Source: Paracoccaceae bacterium (GTDB lineage Bacteria > Pseudomonadota > Alphaproteobacteria > Rhodobacterales > Rhodobacteraceae). From it: DNA of 64,000 nt. Positions 8,608-17,408 of the stretch are shown here, one piece after another. Location of the stretch: NCBI GenBank assembly GCA_020637675.1, contig JACKKD010000003.1, positions 941,385 to 1,005,384 on the forward strand. The letters are read 5' to 3'. How positions within the stretch are numbered: position 1 is the first letter of the stretch; each line of letters starts with the position of its first letter. Under the pieces are notes generated by a model. That model saw only the letters and a list, made by a program, of their open reading frames with translations, was not told where the DNA came from and searched no databases. Position numbers and translations under genes: made by a program.

Positions 8608-10005
8608 TTACTCCGCCGCAACATGGTCAGCGTCGTGCTCGATCCGTCCGCGCTCCAGCGGACCCGGTTCGATGATCTCGCGCCGGGGCACGAGCACGGC
8701 GTAGATGAACAGGATCGCGCCGAGGACGACCGCCACGCCCGAGCCGAAGCGCATGGCGAAGAAGATCCAGAGCTGATCCTGAACGTCCATGTAGGCCTCG
8801 CCCATGACGCGCTGGAGGTGCGTCTGCACGGTGCCCGCGAAGGTCAGGGTGAAGGTCATGAAGACCATGCCGCCCGACATCAGCCAGAACGAGGCCATGT
8901 TCAGCACCTGGTTGTAGGGGTCGCGCCCGAGGAGGTGCGGCATCGCGTAGGAGAAGATCGCGAGGTTCAGGGCGACATAGGCGCCAAAGAAGGCGAGGTG
9001 GCCGTGGGCGGCGGTGATCTGGGTTCCGTGAGTGTAGTAGTTCACCCCGTGCAGCGTGTGGAGGAACCCCCATACGCCGGCGCCGAAGAAGGCGAGCGTC
9101 GCGCAGCCGAGCGCCCAGAGGAGTGCTGCCTTGTTCGGGTGGTCGCGCCGGCCCTTCCATACCATGACGAAGGCGAAGGCCATCATCGCGAAGAACGGCA
9201 CCACTTCGAGCGAGGAGAAGATCGAGCCGATCCATTGCCAGTAGCCGGGCGTGCCGATCCAGTAGTAGTGGTGCCCGGTGCCGAGGATGCCCGAGAAGAG
9301 CGCCGCGGCGACGATCACGTAGAGCCATTTCTCCACCACCTCGCGGTCGACGCCCGTCAGCTTCAGCATCAGGAAGGCGAGGATCGAGGCCATCACAAGC
9401 TCCCAGGTGCCTTCGACCCAGAGGTGGACGACGTACCACCAGTACATCTTGTCGAGCGCGAGGTTCGACGGATTGTAGAAGGCGAAGAGGAAGAGCAGAG
9501 CGAGGCCCCAGAGGCCCAGGAGCAGGATGTTGGTGATCGCCGTCTTCTTGCCCGAGAGCACCGTCATCGTGATGTTGTATAGGAAGATCAGCGCGGCAAC
9601 GACGATACCCACCTTCACCCATGTCGGCTGTTCGAGGAACTCTCGCCCCTGCTTGCCGAGGAGGAAGTTGCCTTCGAAGAGGTTGAAGAAATAGGTGACG
9701 ACCACGCCCGCCGTGCCGAGGACAAAGATCGCCAGTTGCAGATAGGCGAGCTTGGGGGAGTGGATCTCCCGCTCGCTTTCCTCGGGGATGAGGTAGTAGG
9801 CGGCGCCGAAGAAGCCCAGCAGAAGCCAGACGACAAGGCTGTTGGTGTGCAGCATCCGCGCCACGTTGAAGGGCAGCACTTCCGACAGGAAGTTGCCGTC
9901 GACATAGATCCAGCCGAGGACAAGCCCCATCGTGACCTGGACGGCGAACAGCGCCATGGCCACGAGGAAGTAGGCCAGCGCGATCTTTTGCGATTGGTAT
10001 TTCAT
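8608..10005 (-). CDS. norB: NorB, nitric oxide reductase catalytic subunit
   Basis: This is a 465-residue, 12-helix member of the heme-copper oxidase superfamily that reduces 2 NO to N2O in the cytoplasmic membrane using electrons from NorC. Visible heme and FeB ligand regions are MLHTNSLVVW (helix II), HLWVEGTWE with the FeB-binding Glu region, GTGHHYYWIG (helix VI), HGVNYYTHGTQ and AAHGHLAFFGAY (helix X). The short, quinol-domain-free N-terminus identifies a cytochrome c-dependent cNOR, in line with norC directly upstream (12-base gap). Confidence 0.97.
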   Translation of the reverse strand: MKYQSQKIALAYFLVAMALFAVQVTMGLVLGWIYVDGNFLSEVLPFNVARMLHTNSLVVWLLLGFFGAAYYLIPEESEREIHSPKLAYLQLAIFVLGTAGVVVTYFFNLFEGNFLLGKQGREFLEQPTWVKVGIVVAALIFLYNITMTVLSGKKTAITNILLLGLWGLALLFLFAFYNPSNLALDKMYWWYVVHLWVEGTWELVMASILAFLMLKLTGVDREVVEKWLYVIVAAALFSGILGTGHHYYWIGTPGYWQWIGSIFSSLEVVPFFAMMAFAFVMVWKGRRDHPNKAALLWALGCATLAFFGAGVWGFLHTLHGVNYYTHGTQITAAHGHLAFFGAYVALNLAIFSYAMPHLLGRDPYNQVLNMASFWLMSGGMVFMTFTLTFAGTVQTHLQRVMGEAYMDVQDQLWIFFAMRFGSGVAVVLGAILFIYAVLVPRREIIEPGPLERGRIEHDADHVAAE

Positions 10006-10017
10006 GGTTCTGTCTCC

Positions 10018-10470
10018 TCAGCCCGCGTCGTTCGGCGGCCAGTCCTGCGCGCGGATCTTGTTGGTCCACAGCAGGAAGTCGGCAAGCTCGCGGTATTCCT
10101 GATCGCTCAGGTTGAACTGCGGCATCTGGCGGCGGCCCTCGATGCCCGTGGGCATCGCGTCCATCCAGCCTTTCAGCGCCTCATAGGCCGCCTCGGGGTC
10201 GTCCTCGACGCCCCAGCGGGTCATGACATTGGCCAGTTCCGGGGCGAAATAGGCGCCCTCGCCCAGAATCGTGTGGCAGTTGATGCAGGCCTTCTTTTCC
10301 CAGATGTGCTTGCCGGCAGCGACGCTGTCGGTCAGCCCGGCCGCGTCGGTGGAGGTCGTGTGGATGTAACGGTGGCTATGCGCCGTCAATCCGACGAAGA
10401 TGAGGATGAAGAACAGGGATCCGCCATAGAAGATATTGCGGGCCATGCTCTTGGTCATGACTTCGCGCAT
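10018..10470 (-). CDS. norC: NorC, nitric oxide reductase cytochrome c subunit
   Basis: This is a 150-residue membrane-anchored monoheme cytochrome c. An N-terminal transmembrane helix (FYGGSLFFILIFVGL) is followed by the heme c motif CINCH at residues 62-66 and the distal Met region GRRQMPQF. The protein ends in WPPNDAG, as in Paracoccus NorC. I chose the ATG at 10470 by comparison with the MSE-type start of that protein; an internal ATG four codons later is possible. It is the first gene of norCBQDEF and is preceded by an NnrR/Dnr-type box. Confidence 0.95.
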   Translation of the reverse strand: MREVMTKSMARNIFYGGSLFFILIFVGLTAHSHRYIHTTSTDAAGLTDSVAAGKHIWEKKACINCHTILGEGAYFAPELANVMTRWGVEDDPEAAYEALKGWMDAMPTGIEGRRQMPQFNLSDQEYRELADFLLWTNKIRAQDWPPNDAG

Positions 10471-10537
10471 TGCGCTTATCCTTCCCGGAGCAATTGAATC
10501 ACAGACGGGAGGATGCCGCGGTGCAGCGGCGATGTCC

Positions 10538-10551
10538 TTAACCAAAGTCAA
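10538..10551 (-). promoter_or_regulatory. NnrR/Dnr-type box upstream of norC
   Basis: On the minus strand the sequence reads TTGACTTTGGTTAA, one mismatch from the symmetrical TTGAC-N4-GTCAA found before nirS. Its centre is about 74 bases upstream of the norC ATG, which would put a class II (-41.5) transcription start about 33 bases before the ATG. It lies in the 85-base gap between nirX and norC. Confidence 0.7.
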
Positions 10552-10555
10552 ACAC

Positions 10556-11425
10556 TTAGCTTAGTTCTTCGACGCGCGCGGTGGGAAATGCTGCAATTGC
10601 TCCCGCGATCTCGTCCCGGCCCATCAGGCAGAAGGCGGTGGACAGCGCGTCCGCCGTCGCGGCGTCGGGGGCGGAGACCGCGACGGTGGTCCAGCGGGGC
10701 GGAAGGCCCGTCGGGTGGAGGATGTGGGGCGCCCCGCCGCCGATCCGGGTTCCGGCGGGCGAGGAGGTCGCAAGTGCGCGGTCGCTGAGCCCGATCCGCG
10801 CCAGTTCCGCCCCGTCGGGCGCCGCGATGGCGGCCTGCCAGGCCCGGTCGCCGTTCCGACCGAGCGCCATGACCTCGCCGATGTCGATCAGCACGTCGCC
10901 GAAGCCCTCGGCCCTGAGGAGTGCCGCAACCCGGTCGGCGGCATGGCCCTGGGCGATCCCGTTGAAGGTGAGCGCCTGGCCCGGCGCCAGCGCGATCTCG
11001 TCCCGGCCGATGCGCAGCCGCGACCAGCCGACGAGCGCCCGCGCCGCCGCGACATCGCCGCCCGTTGCGGTGGCCAGCCAGAGCGGCTGGATCGAGGGGT
11101 CGAAGACCCCGCCGGTGGCGGCATGAACGCGCGACGCGAGTTCGAAGAGCGCGAAAACGTCGGGGGCGGGATGCGAAAGCCGGCCGTCGCGGTTGAGCCG
11201 CACGAGCGCCGAATCGGTGTGGAGGGAGAAATGCGTCTCGACCCGCAGGAGTTCGCCCTCGACCCGCGCGAAGAGGCGCTGCGCGCGGTACTGTTCTGCA
11301 CCATGCAGGACGATCCGCGCGGCCGCACCCAGCGCCCGGCCGGTCCAGACCGAAGGCGCCGCGGCCCGGGCGGGGCGGGCGAGTGTCGCGGCGGCGGCAA
11401 TGGTGAGGAAGCGGCGGCGGTGCAT
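10556..11425 (-). CDS. nirX: NirX, ApbE-like FAD:protein FMN transferase
   Basis: This is a 289-residue ApbE-family protein with an N-terminal export signal (RRRFLTIAAAATLARPARAAA, twin-arginine-like). Family motifs include GGVFDPSIQPLW, FNGIAQGHAADRV, DIGEVMALG and ALATSSPAGTRI. ApbE enzymes attach FMN through a phosphodiester bond to threonine in target proteins in the periplasm. The neighbouring NirI has an FMN-binding domain and is the obvious substrate. The gene ends five bases before the norC regulatory box and starts three bases after nnrS. Confidence 0.85.
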   Translation of the reverse strand: MHRRRFLTIAAAATLARPARAAAPSVWTGRALGAAARIVLHGAEQYRAQRLFARVEGELLRVETHFSLHTDSALVRLNRDGRLSHPAPDVFALFELASRVHAATGGVFDPSIQPLWLATATGGDVAAARALVGWSRLRIGRDEIALAPGQALTFNGIAQGHAADRVAALLRAEGFGDVLIDIGEVMALGRNGDRAWQAAIAAPDGAELARIGLSDRALATSSPAGTRIGGGAPHILHPTGLPPRWTTVAVSAPDAATADALSTAFCLMGRDEIAGAIAAFPTARVEELS

Positions 11426-11428
11426 GGC

Positions 11429-12604
11429 TCACTCCCCAGGCGTGGTCAGGCGCGGCCCCCAGAAGACGGGCCAGAGCGCGATGAGGTAGAGAAGGAAGGC
11501 CAGCGACCACAGGATACCGGCGGCGACCGTTGCGGGAAGCGCGATCCCGGCGTAGGTGGCGGCGATCCAGCGGAAAAGCGCGGCGAGGGGCAGGAGGACA
11601 TAGGCCAGCGCCAGCGGCGCGGGGGCGACGAGGGGACGGCCCGAGTGGCCGAGGCTCGCGCGGGACATCACGGCGAGCGTCATGCCGCCCACGCCGCCGA
11701 TGGCGATTACATGGAGCGCGGCGACGGGTGCGCCGAGACCGAAGGCCGCGAGCCCGGTCAGGATGAGGCCGAAGCCGATCAGCCCGAAAGACAGGTGCAG
11801 CGCCCAGAGGATCGGCTGGTTGAGGGTGAAGCCGGGGCGCCAGAAGGCAAGCCGCGCGAGTTGCCCGGCGCCGGCGAGAAGCGCGATGGAGCCGAGGATT
11901 GCGTCCGGCACCCCCGCGAGGGTCGCAAGCGGCAGGATGATTGCCGCCGCGACGGCCGGCGCGTCGAGCCGCGCGAAGGAGCGCGGCAGGGCGGTTTCGC
12001 GCCCGGCCCGGGTCATCGCGTTCCGGGTGAAGGCAGGCGTCACGCGGCCGCCGAGGACGGCGATCATCGCGACGAGCCCGTAAAGCCCGGCATGGAGGCC
12101 CGGGAGCGCGGTCGCGGCGGCGACACCCATCCATTCCAGATGGACGAAGAGATTCGCCGTCCAGATCAGCGCAAGGAGGCCGAGGAACATCACGTTCTGC
12201 GGCTTCGGCCGGCGGACGAGCTGGGTGGCGATCTTCGCCGCCAGAAGCGGCAGGAAGGCGAGGTCCGCGACCGCGACGAGGGGCAGGGGGAGGGTGCCGG
12301 CGAACCAGACCGCGACCCGCCCGGCGAGCCAGAGGCCTACCGCGCAGGCGATGAAAACGTGCCGTGCTGCCTTTGCGCCGGTCCAGTTCGGCACCGCCGT
12401 CAGGAAGAAGCCGCCGAGCGCGGCGGCGCCGTAGCCGAAGATCATTTCGTGCGCATGCCATTCGACCGGCGGCAGCGCCGCGGGCAGCGGCACCGGCACG
12501 AGGAAGGACAGCGTCCAGAGGCCGATGGCAAAGAGGGCGTAGAATCCCGCCGCAAGGAAGAACGCGCGGAAGCCCTCGCCGAAGAGGCGGACGAGCGGGG
12601 TCAT
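11429..12604 (-). CDS. nnrS: NnrS-family heme/copper membrane protein
   Basis: This is a 391-residue protein with about twelve membrane segments and the NnrS signatures VEWHAHEMIFGYGAAALGGFFLTAVPNWTG near the N-terminus and ALHVIAIGGVGGMTLAVMSRASLGHSGR in the second half. NnrS proteins bind heme and copper and protect cells from nitrosative stress during denitrification. The ATG overlaps the stop of nirI (ATGA), so the genes are co-translated. A longer upstream frame is inside nirI and is not used. Confidence 0.92.
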   Translation of the reverse strand: MTPLVRLFGEGFRAFFLAAGFYALFAIGLWTLSFLVPVPLPAALPPVEWHAHEMIFGYGAAALGGFFLTAVPNWTGAKAARHVFIACAVGLWLAGRVAVWFAGTLPLPLVAVADLAFLPLLAAKIATQLVRRPKPQNVMFLGLLALIWTANLFVHLEWMGVAAATALPGLHAGLYGLVAMIAVLGGRVTPAFTRNAMTRAGRETALPRSFARLDAPAVAAAIILPLATLAGVPDAILGSIALLAGAGQLARLAFWRPGFTLNQPILWALHLSFGLIGFGLILTGLAAFGLGAPVAALHVIAIGGVGGMTLAVMSRASLGHSGRPLVAPAPLALAYVLLPLAALFRWIAATYAGIALPATVAAGILWSLAFLLYLIALWPVFWGPRLTTPGE

Positions 12605-14652
12605 GCGGGAACTCCTTCCGCGCCGCGCGCCCGCCGCTTCAGGACCGGGCAGATGCCGGGGTCGTTCATCACGACCTGACAGCGCAGGCAGAGGACGCAT
12701 TCATTGGCATTGATCCGGCCCAAGGGGTCGATTGCGCCGACGGTGCATTTCGTCTCGCAGAGGCGGCATTCGCGGCCGCATTGCGGGCGCCGCTTCAGCC
12801 AGTCGAAGACCTTCAGCTTGGCCGGGATCGCGATGCCCGCACCCAAGGGGCAGAGGTAGCGGCAGTAGAACCGCTCGATGAAGAGCCCAGCGCCGAGAAG
12901 CACGATCACGTAGAGGACGAAAGGCCAGGCGCGCCACATTCGAAGCGAAATAGCGGTCTTGAAGGGCTCTGCCTCGGCCATGACGAGCGCGTCGCGCATG
13001 GAATAGAACGAAAGCGCGAGAAGCCCCACGAAGAGCGTGTACTTGATGACCCAAAGCCTCTCGTGCAGCGCCTGCGGCACGGCCAGCTGCTTCACGCCGA
13101 GCCGCCGGGCGGCGAGGTTCAGGAGTTCCTGGAGCGCGCCGAAGGGGCAGAGCCAGCCGCAGTAGACGCCGCGCCCCCAGAAGAGCATCCCGAGCGCGGT
13201 GAAGGACCACAGAAGGAAGATCACCGGCTCGATCAGGAAGGTCTCCCACCGGAATCCGGTGAGGAGCGAGTGGACGAAGGCGATCACCTGCACCACCGAC
13301 AACTGTCCGTTCAGCCCCCAGCCGAGCACGAAGAGCGTCGTGGCGAGGAAACCCGCGCGGCTGAGGAGCCAGAGCTTCGGGCGGCGCGTGATCCATTCCT
13401 GTGCGAACAGGATGAGCGTGAGAACGGCAAGCATCGCCACGACGATCCCGGTTTCCACCCGCTTCTCGGCCCAGATCTCGCGCCATAGCGCCTCCGGCTC
13501 CGCCACCGGGGCAAGGCGGTAGGCGTCCGGCAGGCGGTAGTCGGCGCCGACGCTCGCCGCGACCTCGCCCGCCGGGGCGGGGCGGGTGGCGCGCACTTCG
13601 ACCCGGAAAGGCTCCAGCGGGTCGATCTCGGGGGGAAGGCGGAAGAGGCTGATTTCCTTCACCTCGGGGGCGCCCGCGATGGCGAGCCGCTTGACCATCG
13701 AGTAGCCGCCCGCGTCGGGGTGAAGCCGTGTGTCGCCTTGGACAACCGTCACCCGCTCGAAGGCGCCGCTCCGCTTCCAGTCCGTGCCACGGTGGGAAAA
13801 GGCGCCTGACGAAATCAGAACGAGGACGGTCTCGCCCGGCCCGAGGGAGCCGACCGCCGAGGTGAACGCCTGCTGGCCGAGAAGGTTCTGGCCGACCGCG
13901 GGAGGGTCGATGAGCCCGGTCCAGAGGTGGAGGAAGTCGCCTTCGCCGGGCGGGACCGGCACCGTGGCGCCGGCGAGCGCCGCCGCCGCGTCGGTCATGC
14001 TGATGCGCGTTTCGACCAGGGCGCCCGAGGTGACGAGCGCGGGCCAGTCGGCGGGCGCGAAGCTCAGCCGGTCGATCCCGCCGCCGGCCGCGATGTAGCC
14101 GCGGCCGATGGCGAGCGTGCGGGCCGTGCGCAGGATGCCGTCGCGGATGACGCCGGTCGAGACGGTCGCGCGGGCGATCACGTCGGGCAGGCCCGGCGTA
14201 CCGGCAAGCGTCCCTTCGGGGGGGGCGGTCAGATCGTATCCCGCGAAACCGTCCACATAGGCGGCGATGTCCGCGTCCGAGATGCCGAGCGTCAGCACCG
14301 GTTCATTATGGACCATGAGCCGGGCCCCGGCGATCTTCGCGTCCGGTGTGACGGCGACGAGCACGTCGAGCGGCCGCCCGGAATAGCCGACCGATCCGGC
14401 GATTTCCCAGGTGGAGCCGATCACGCCCACCTCGTCGTCGCCGCTGCGCACCGTCCAGCCGGGCACGCTCGCATCCTGCCGGGTCACGGTCAAACCGTCC
14501 CGGCCGAAGAGTCCGGACACGATCGCCTGGTCCGGGGCGGCCGCCACAATCGCATCGGCGCCCAGACCGCCCGCAAGCCCTGCGGCCCCCGCCGCGAGGG
14601 CGGATGCGGCAATCAGGACCATGGCGATCAGGATCGGGGTGAGACGGCGCAT
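12601..14652 (-). CDS. nirI: NirI, NosR/NirI-family flavo-iron-sulfur membrane regulator
   Basis: This is a 683-residue polytopic protein with an N-terminal membrane anchor and a periplasmic FMN-binding domain (about residues 80-180). Five to six helices from about residue 415 carry two CxxxCP motifs (YCGWLCPFGA and YCRYLCPLGA), and two [4Fe-4S] motifs lie near the C-terminus (CRLCETKCTVGAI and CVLCLRCQ). In Paracoccus, NirI is required for nirS expression; the NosR homologue feeds electrons to N2O reductase. Being next to nirS favours NirI. The usual flavin-attachment motif S/T-G-A-T appears degenerate (ARATVST, residues 160-166). The start at 14652 begins a clear signal anchor; upstream extension would overlap the nirS control region. 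Confidence 0.88.
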   Translation of the reverse strand: MRRLTPILIAMVLIAASALAAGAAGLAGGLGADAIVAAAPDQAIVSGLFGRDGLTVTRQDASVPGWTVRSGDDEVGVIGSTWEIAGSVGYSGRPLDVLVAVTPDAKIAGARLMVHNEPVLTLGISDADIAAYVDGFAGYDLTAPPEGTLAGTPGLPDVIARATVSTGVIRDGILRTARTLAIGRGYIAAGGGIDRLSFAPADWPALVTSGALVETRISMTDAAAALAGATVPVPPGEGDFLHLWTGLIDPPAVGQNLLGQQAFTSAVGSLGPGETVLVLISSGAFSHRGTDWKRSGAFERVTVVQGDTRLHPDAGGYSMVKRLAIAGAPEVKEISLFRLPPEIDPLEPFRVEVRATRPAPAGEVAASVGADYRLPDAYRLAPVAEPEALWREIWAEKRVETGIVVAMLAVLTLILFAQEWITRRPKLWLLSRAGFLATTLFVLGWGLNGQLSVVQVIAFVHSLLTGFRWETFLIEPVIFLLWSFTALGMLFWGRGVYCGWLCPFGALQELLNLAARRLGVKQLAVPQALHERLWVIKYTLFVGLLALSFYSMRDALVMAEAEPFKTAISLRMWRAWPFVLYVIVLLGAGLFIERFYCRYLCPLGAGIAIPAKLKVFDWLKRRPQCGRECRLCETKCTVGAIDPLGRINANECVLCLRCQVVMNDPGICPVLKRRARGAEGVPA

Positions 14653-14706
14653 TCCGACGGTTCCGGGGGATTGCCGGCAGGATGCGCCGCAATAGGCGCG
14701 CCTTCC

Positions 14707-14720
14707 TTGACAGAAGTCAA
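14707..14720. promoter_or_regulatory. NnrR/Dnr-type box between nirI and nirS
   Basis: TTGACAGAAGTCAA is a perfect inverted repeat of five bases with a four-base spacer, the Crp/Fnr-type site seen at NO-regulated denitrification promoters. The centre is about 67 bases before the nirS ATG and 62 bases before the nirI ATG, so one site could serve both divergent operons. The symmetry and its near-repeat at norC make it the best-supported operator in the window. Confidence 0.85.
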
Positions 14721-14780
14721 AGAATATTCCGGCGCCCGCGGGCAGATTGACCCGTGCCTCACCAGCTGACGGAGACAATC

Positions 14781-16544
14781 ATGACAATCCGAGCCTCCCA
14801 CGCCAGGCGCACGCTGCTGAGCAGCGCCGCGCTGGCGCTCGCCGTCCTCGCGGGCCCCGCGCTCGCGCAGGAAAAACCGAAGGAACACGGCGACGGGCCC
14901 GCCGCCGCCTATGAGCCGTCGATGACGACGCTCGCGGAAATCCAGGTCGAGATTCCGGGCCGCCACCCCGACGATCCGGTCATGACGCAGGAGGAATTCC
15001 AGCGCGGCACGGAAATCTACTTCCAGCGTTGCGCCGGCTGCCACGGCGTCCTGCGCAAGGGCGCGACCGGCAAGCCGCTGACGCCGGACCTCACCCGCGA
15101 GAACGGGTTCGACTACATCAAGTCCTTCATCACCTACGGCTCGCCCGCAGGGATGCCGAACTGGGGCACCTCTGGCGACCTGACGGAAGACGAAGTGGAC
15201 CTGATGGCCCGCTACGTTCTTCTCGAACCGCCGCAGCCTCCGGAGTGGGGCATGCCGGAAATGATGAACTCCTGGAAGGTCCTGGTGAAACCGGAAGACC
15301 GTCCGAAGGAGAAGATGAACGACATCGACATCGAGAACCTGATGTCAGTCACCTTGCGTGACGCCGGCCAGATCGCCCTGATCGACGGCGGCACCTACGA
15401 GATCAAGGCCGTCATCGACACCGGCTATGCGGTGCACATCAGCCGCATCTCGGCCTCGGGCCGCTATCTCTTCGTCATCGGCCGCGACGGTCTGGTGAAC
15501 ATGATCGACCTCTGGATGGCGGAACCCACCACGGTCGCCTCGATCAAGATCGGCATCGAGGCGCGGTCGGTCGAAACCTCGAAGTTCGAGGGCTTCGAAG
15601 ACAAGCTGGCCATTGCCGGCGCCTACTGGCCGCCGCAGTTCGTGATCATGGACGGCGACACGTTGGAGCCGAAGAAGATCGTGAGCACGCGCGGCATGAT
15701 CTATGACGAACAGACCTATCACCCGGAACCCCGTGTCGCGTCGATCCTGGCCAGCCACTATCGGCCCGAGTTCATCGTGAACGTGAAGGAGACGGGCAAG
15801 ATCCTCTTCGTCGACTACACCGATCTGAAAAACCTCAAGATGACCGAGATCGAGGCGGAACGCTTCCTGCATGACGGCGGGTTCGACAGCACCAAGCGTT
15901 ACTTCCTCGTCGCGGCCAACGCGCGCGGCAAGATCGCGGTCGTCGACACCAAGGAAGACAAGCTGACCGCGCTGATCGAGACCGGCGGCCAGACCCCGCA
16001 CCCGGGCCGTGGCGCGAACTTCACCCACCCGGTCTACGGGCCGGTCTGGTCGACCTCGCACCTTGGCGACGAATCGGTGGCGCTGATCGGCACCGATCCG
16101 GAAGGCCACCCGGATCAGGCGTGGAAGATCGTCGACAGCTTCTATGCGCTCGGCGGTGGGTCGCTGTTCATCAAGACCCATCCGAACTCCACCCATCTCT
16201 ATGTCGATGCGCCGCTCAACCCAGACGCCGAGACTTCGGCTTCGGTCGCGGTCTTCGACATCACCAAGATGGGCGGCGATCCGAACGTGGACCCGGAATT
16301 CACCACCCTGCCGATCGGCGAGTGGGCGGGGATCCCGGAAGGCCAGCCGCGCGTGGTGCAGCCCGAGTTCAACAAGGAAGGCACCGAGGTCTGGTTCTCG
16401 GTCTGGAACGCGAAGGACAAGGAAAGCGCCATCGTCGTCGTCGATGACAAGACGCTCGAGCTGAAGCAGGTGATCAAGGATCCGCGCCTGATCACGCCCA
16501 CGGGCAAGTTCAACGTCCTCAATACCAGAAACGACGTCTACTGA
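14781..16544 (+). CDS. nirS: NirS, cytochrome cd1 nitrite reductase
   Basis: This is a 587-residue periplasmic enzyme reducing nitrite to nitric oxide. A Sec signal peptide ends at ALAQE (residue 30). The cytochrome c domain carries CAGCH at residues 84-88, and the C-terminal eight-bladed propeller binds heme d1. Conserved d1-domain stretches are GYAVHISRISASGRYLFVIG (proximal His), YHPEPRVASI and FLHDGGFDS (active-site His regions), GQTPHPGRGANF and GSLFIKTHPNS. The ATG follows GGAGA at 14771-14775; an upstream in-frame ATG at 14754 has no support. It is the first gene of the nirSECFDLGHJN operon and is probably activated from the box at 14707-14720. Confidence 0.98.
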   Translation: MTIRASHARRTLLSSAALALAVLAGPALAQEKPKEHGDGPAAAYEPSMTTLAEIQVEIPGRHPDDPVMTQEEFQRGTEIYFQRCAGCHGVLRKGATGKPLTPDLTRENGFDYIKSFITYGSPAGMPNWGTSGDLTEDEVDLMARYVLLEPPQPPEWGMPEMMNSWKVLVKPEDRPKEKMNDIDIENLMSVTLRDAGQIALIDGGTYEIKAVIDTGYAVHISRISASGRYLFVIGRDGLVNMIDLWMAEPTTVASIKIGIEARSVETSKFEGFEDKLAIAGAYWPPQFVIMDGDTLEPKKIVSTRGMIYDEQTYHPEPRVASILASHYRPEFIVNVKETGKILFVDYTDLKNLKMTEIEAERFLHDGGFDSTKRYFLVAANARGKIAVVDTKEDKLTALIETGGQTPHPGRGANFTHPVYGPVWSTSHLGDESVALIGTDPEGHPDQAWKIVDSFYALGGGSLFIKTHPNSTHLYVDAPLNPDAETSASVAVFDITKMGGDPNVDPEFTTLPIGEWAGIPEGQPRVVQPEFNKEGTEVWFSVWNAKDKESAIVVVDDKTLELKQVIKDPRLITPTGKFNVLNTRNDVY

Positions 16545-16552
16545 CGCCGTCA

Positions 16553-16595
16553 GGACGGGCGGAGGGGTCCCGCGTTTCCTTCCCTTCGCCCGTCC
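16553..16595 (+). other. Intercistronic stem-loop between nirS and nirE
   Basis: GGACGGGCG (16553-16561) pairs perfectly with CGCCCGTCC (16587-16595). Six further pairs, including two G-U, extend the stem inward and leave a loop of about 13 bases. There is no following T-run. The position just after nirS suggests partial termination or 3'-end protection that leaves more nirS mRNA than heme d1 biosynthesis mRNA. Confidence 0.65.
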
Positions 16596-16616
16596 ACCAC
16601 TTGCGGAGCAGATGCC

Positions 16617-17408
16617 ATGCGTGATTTCAGTCCCGGCAGGGTCTTCCTCATCGGCGCTGGACCCGGCGATCCGGAACTCATGACGCTGAAGGCGGCCAGG
16701 CTTCTGCAATCGGCCGATGTTGTCGTCCACGACCGGCTCGTCTCGGACGGGATCATGGCCATGATCCCCGACGGCGTGCGGCTGATCGACGTCGGCAAGA
16801 TGGCGGGCCATCACAAGCTCGCCCAGGACAAGATCAACACGCTTCTGGTCGAACTTGCGCTCGCCGGGCATCGCGTGGTGCGGCTGAAGGGGGGCGACCC
16901 CCTGATCTTCGGGCGCGGCTCGGAAGAGGCGGAGGTGCTGCGCGCTGCCGGCATCCCCGTCGAATACGTCCCCGGCATCACCGCCGCGCAGGGGGCCGCC
17001 GCGGCGACCGGCGTACCGCTCACGCACCGCGGGCTCGCGACCGGCGTGCGCTATGTCACCGGCCATCGCGCAAAGGACGCCGGGCTCGACCTCGACTGGG
17101 CCTCGCTCGCGTCAGAGGACACGACGCTCGTGGTCTACATGGGCGCGGCCAACATCGCCGAAATCGCCTTCCAGCTCATGCGCCATGGGTTGCCGGCCGG
17201 GATGCCGGTCTTGGCCGTCTCGGGCGCCACGACGCCGCAGGAGGAACGCATCCTCTCGACCCTCGGCAGCGTCGCCGCCGACGTCGCCACAAGGGCGCCG
17301 GAAGCCCCGGTGCTCTTCATGATCGGTCGCGTCGTGGAACTCTACCCTGAAATCGCGCTTGCCGACGCGCTCGCCTGCGAAGGGGCGGGGATGGCGGCCT
17401 ATGCGTAG
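16617..17408 (+). CDS. nirE: NirE, uroporphyrinogen-III C-methyltransferase
   Basis: This is a 263-residue SAM-dependent methyltransferase that makes precorrin-2, the first dedicated step toward siroheme and heme d1. Class III methyltransferase motifs are GAGPGDPELMTLKA, HDRLVS, VVRLKGGDPLIFGRG, VPGITAA and YMGAANI. The length matches single-domain SUMT enzymes without a CysG oxidase/chelatase part. It is the second gene of the nir operon after the nirS hairpin and its end overlaps nirC by eight bases. Confidence 0.96.
   Translation: MRDFSPGRVFLIGAGPGDPELMTLKAARLLQSADVVVHDRLVSDGIMAMIPDGVRLIDVGKMAGHHKLAQDKINTLLVELALAGHRVVRLKGGDPLIFGRGSEEAEVLRAAGIPVEYVPGITAAQGAAAATGVPLTHRGLATGVRYVTGHRAKDAGLDLDWASLASEDTTLVVYMGAANIAEIAFQLMRHGLPAGMPVLAVSGATTPQEERILSTLGSVAADVATRAPEAPVLFMIGRVVELYPEIALADALACEGAGMAAYA

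Noticed and set aside
15345..17066. 573-codon minus-strand frame opposite nirS and nirE
   Set aside because: Composition is typical of antisense shadows and nirS/nirE are certain.
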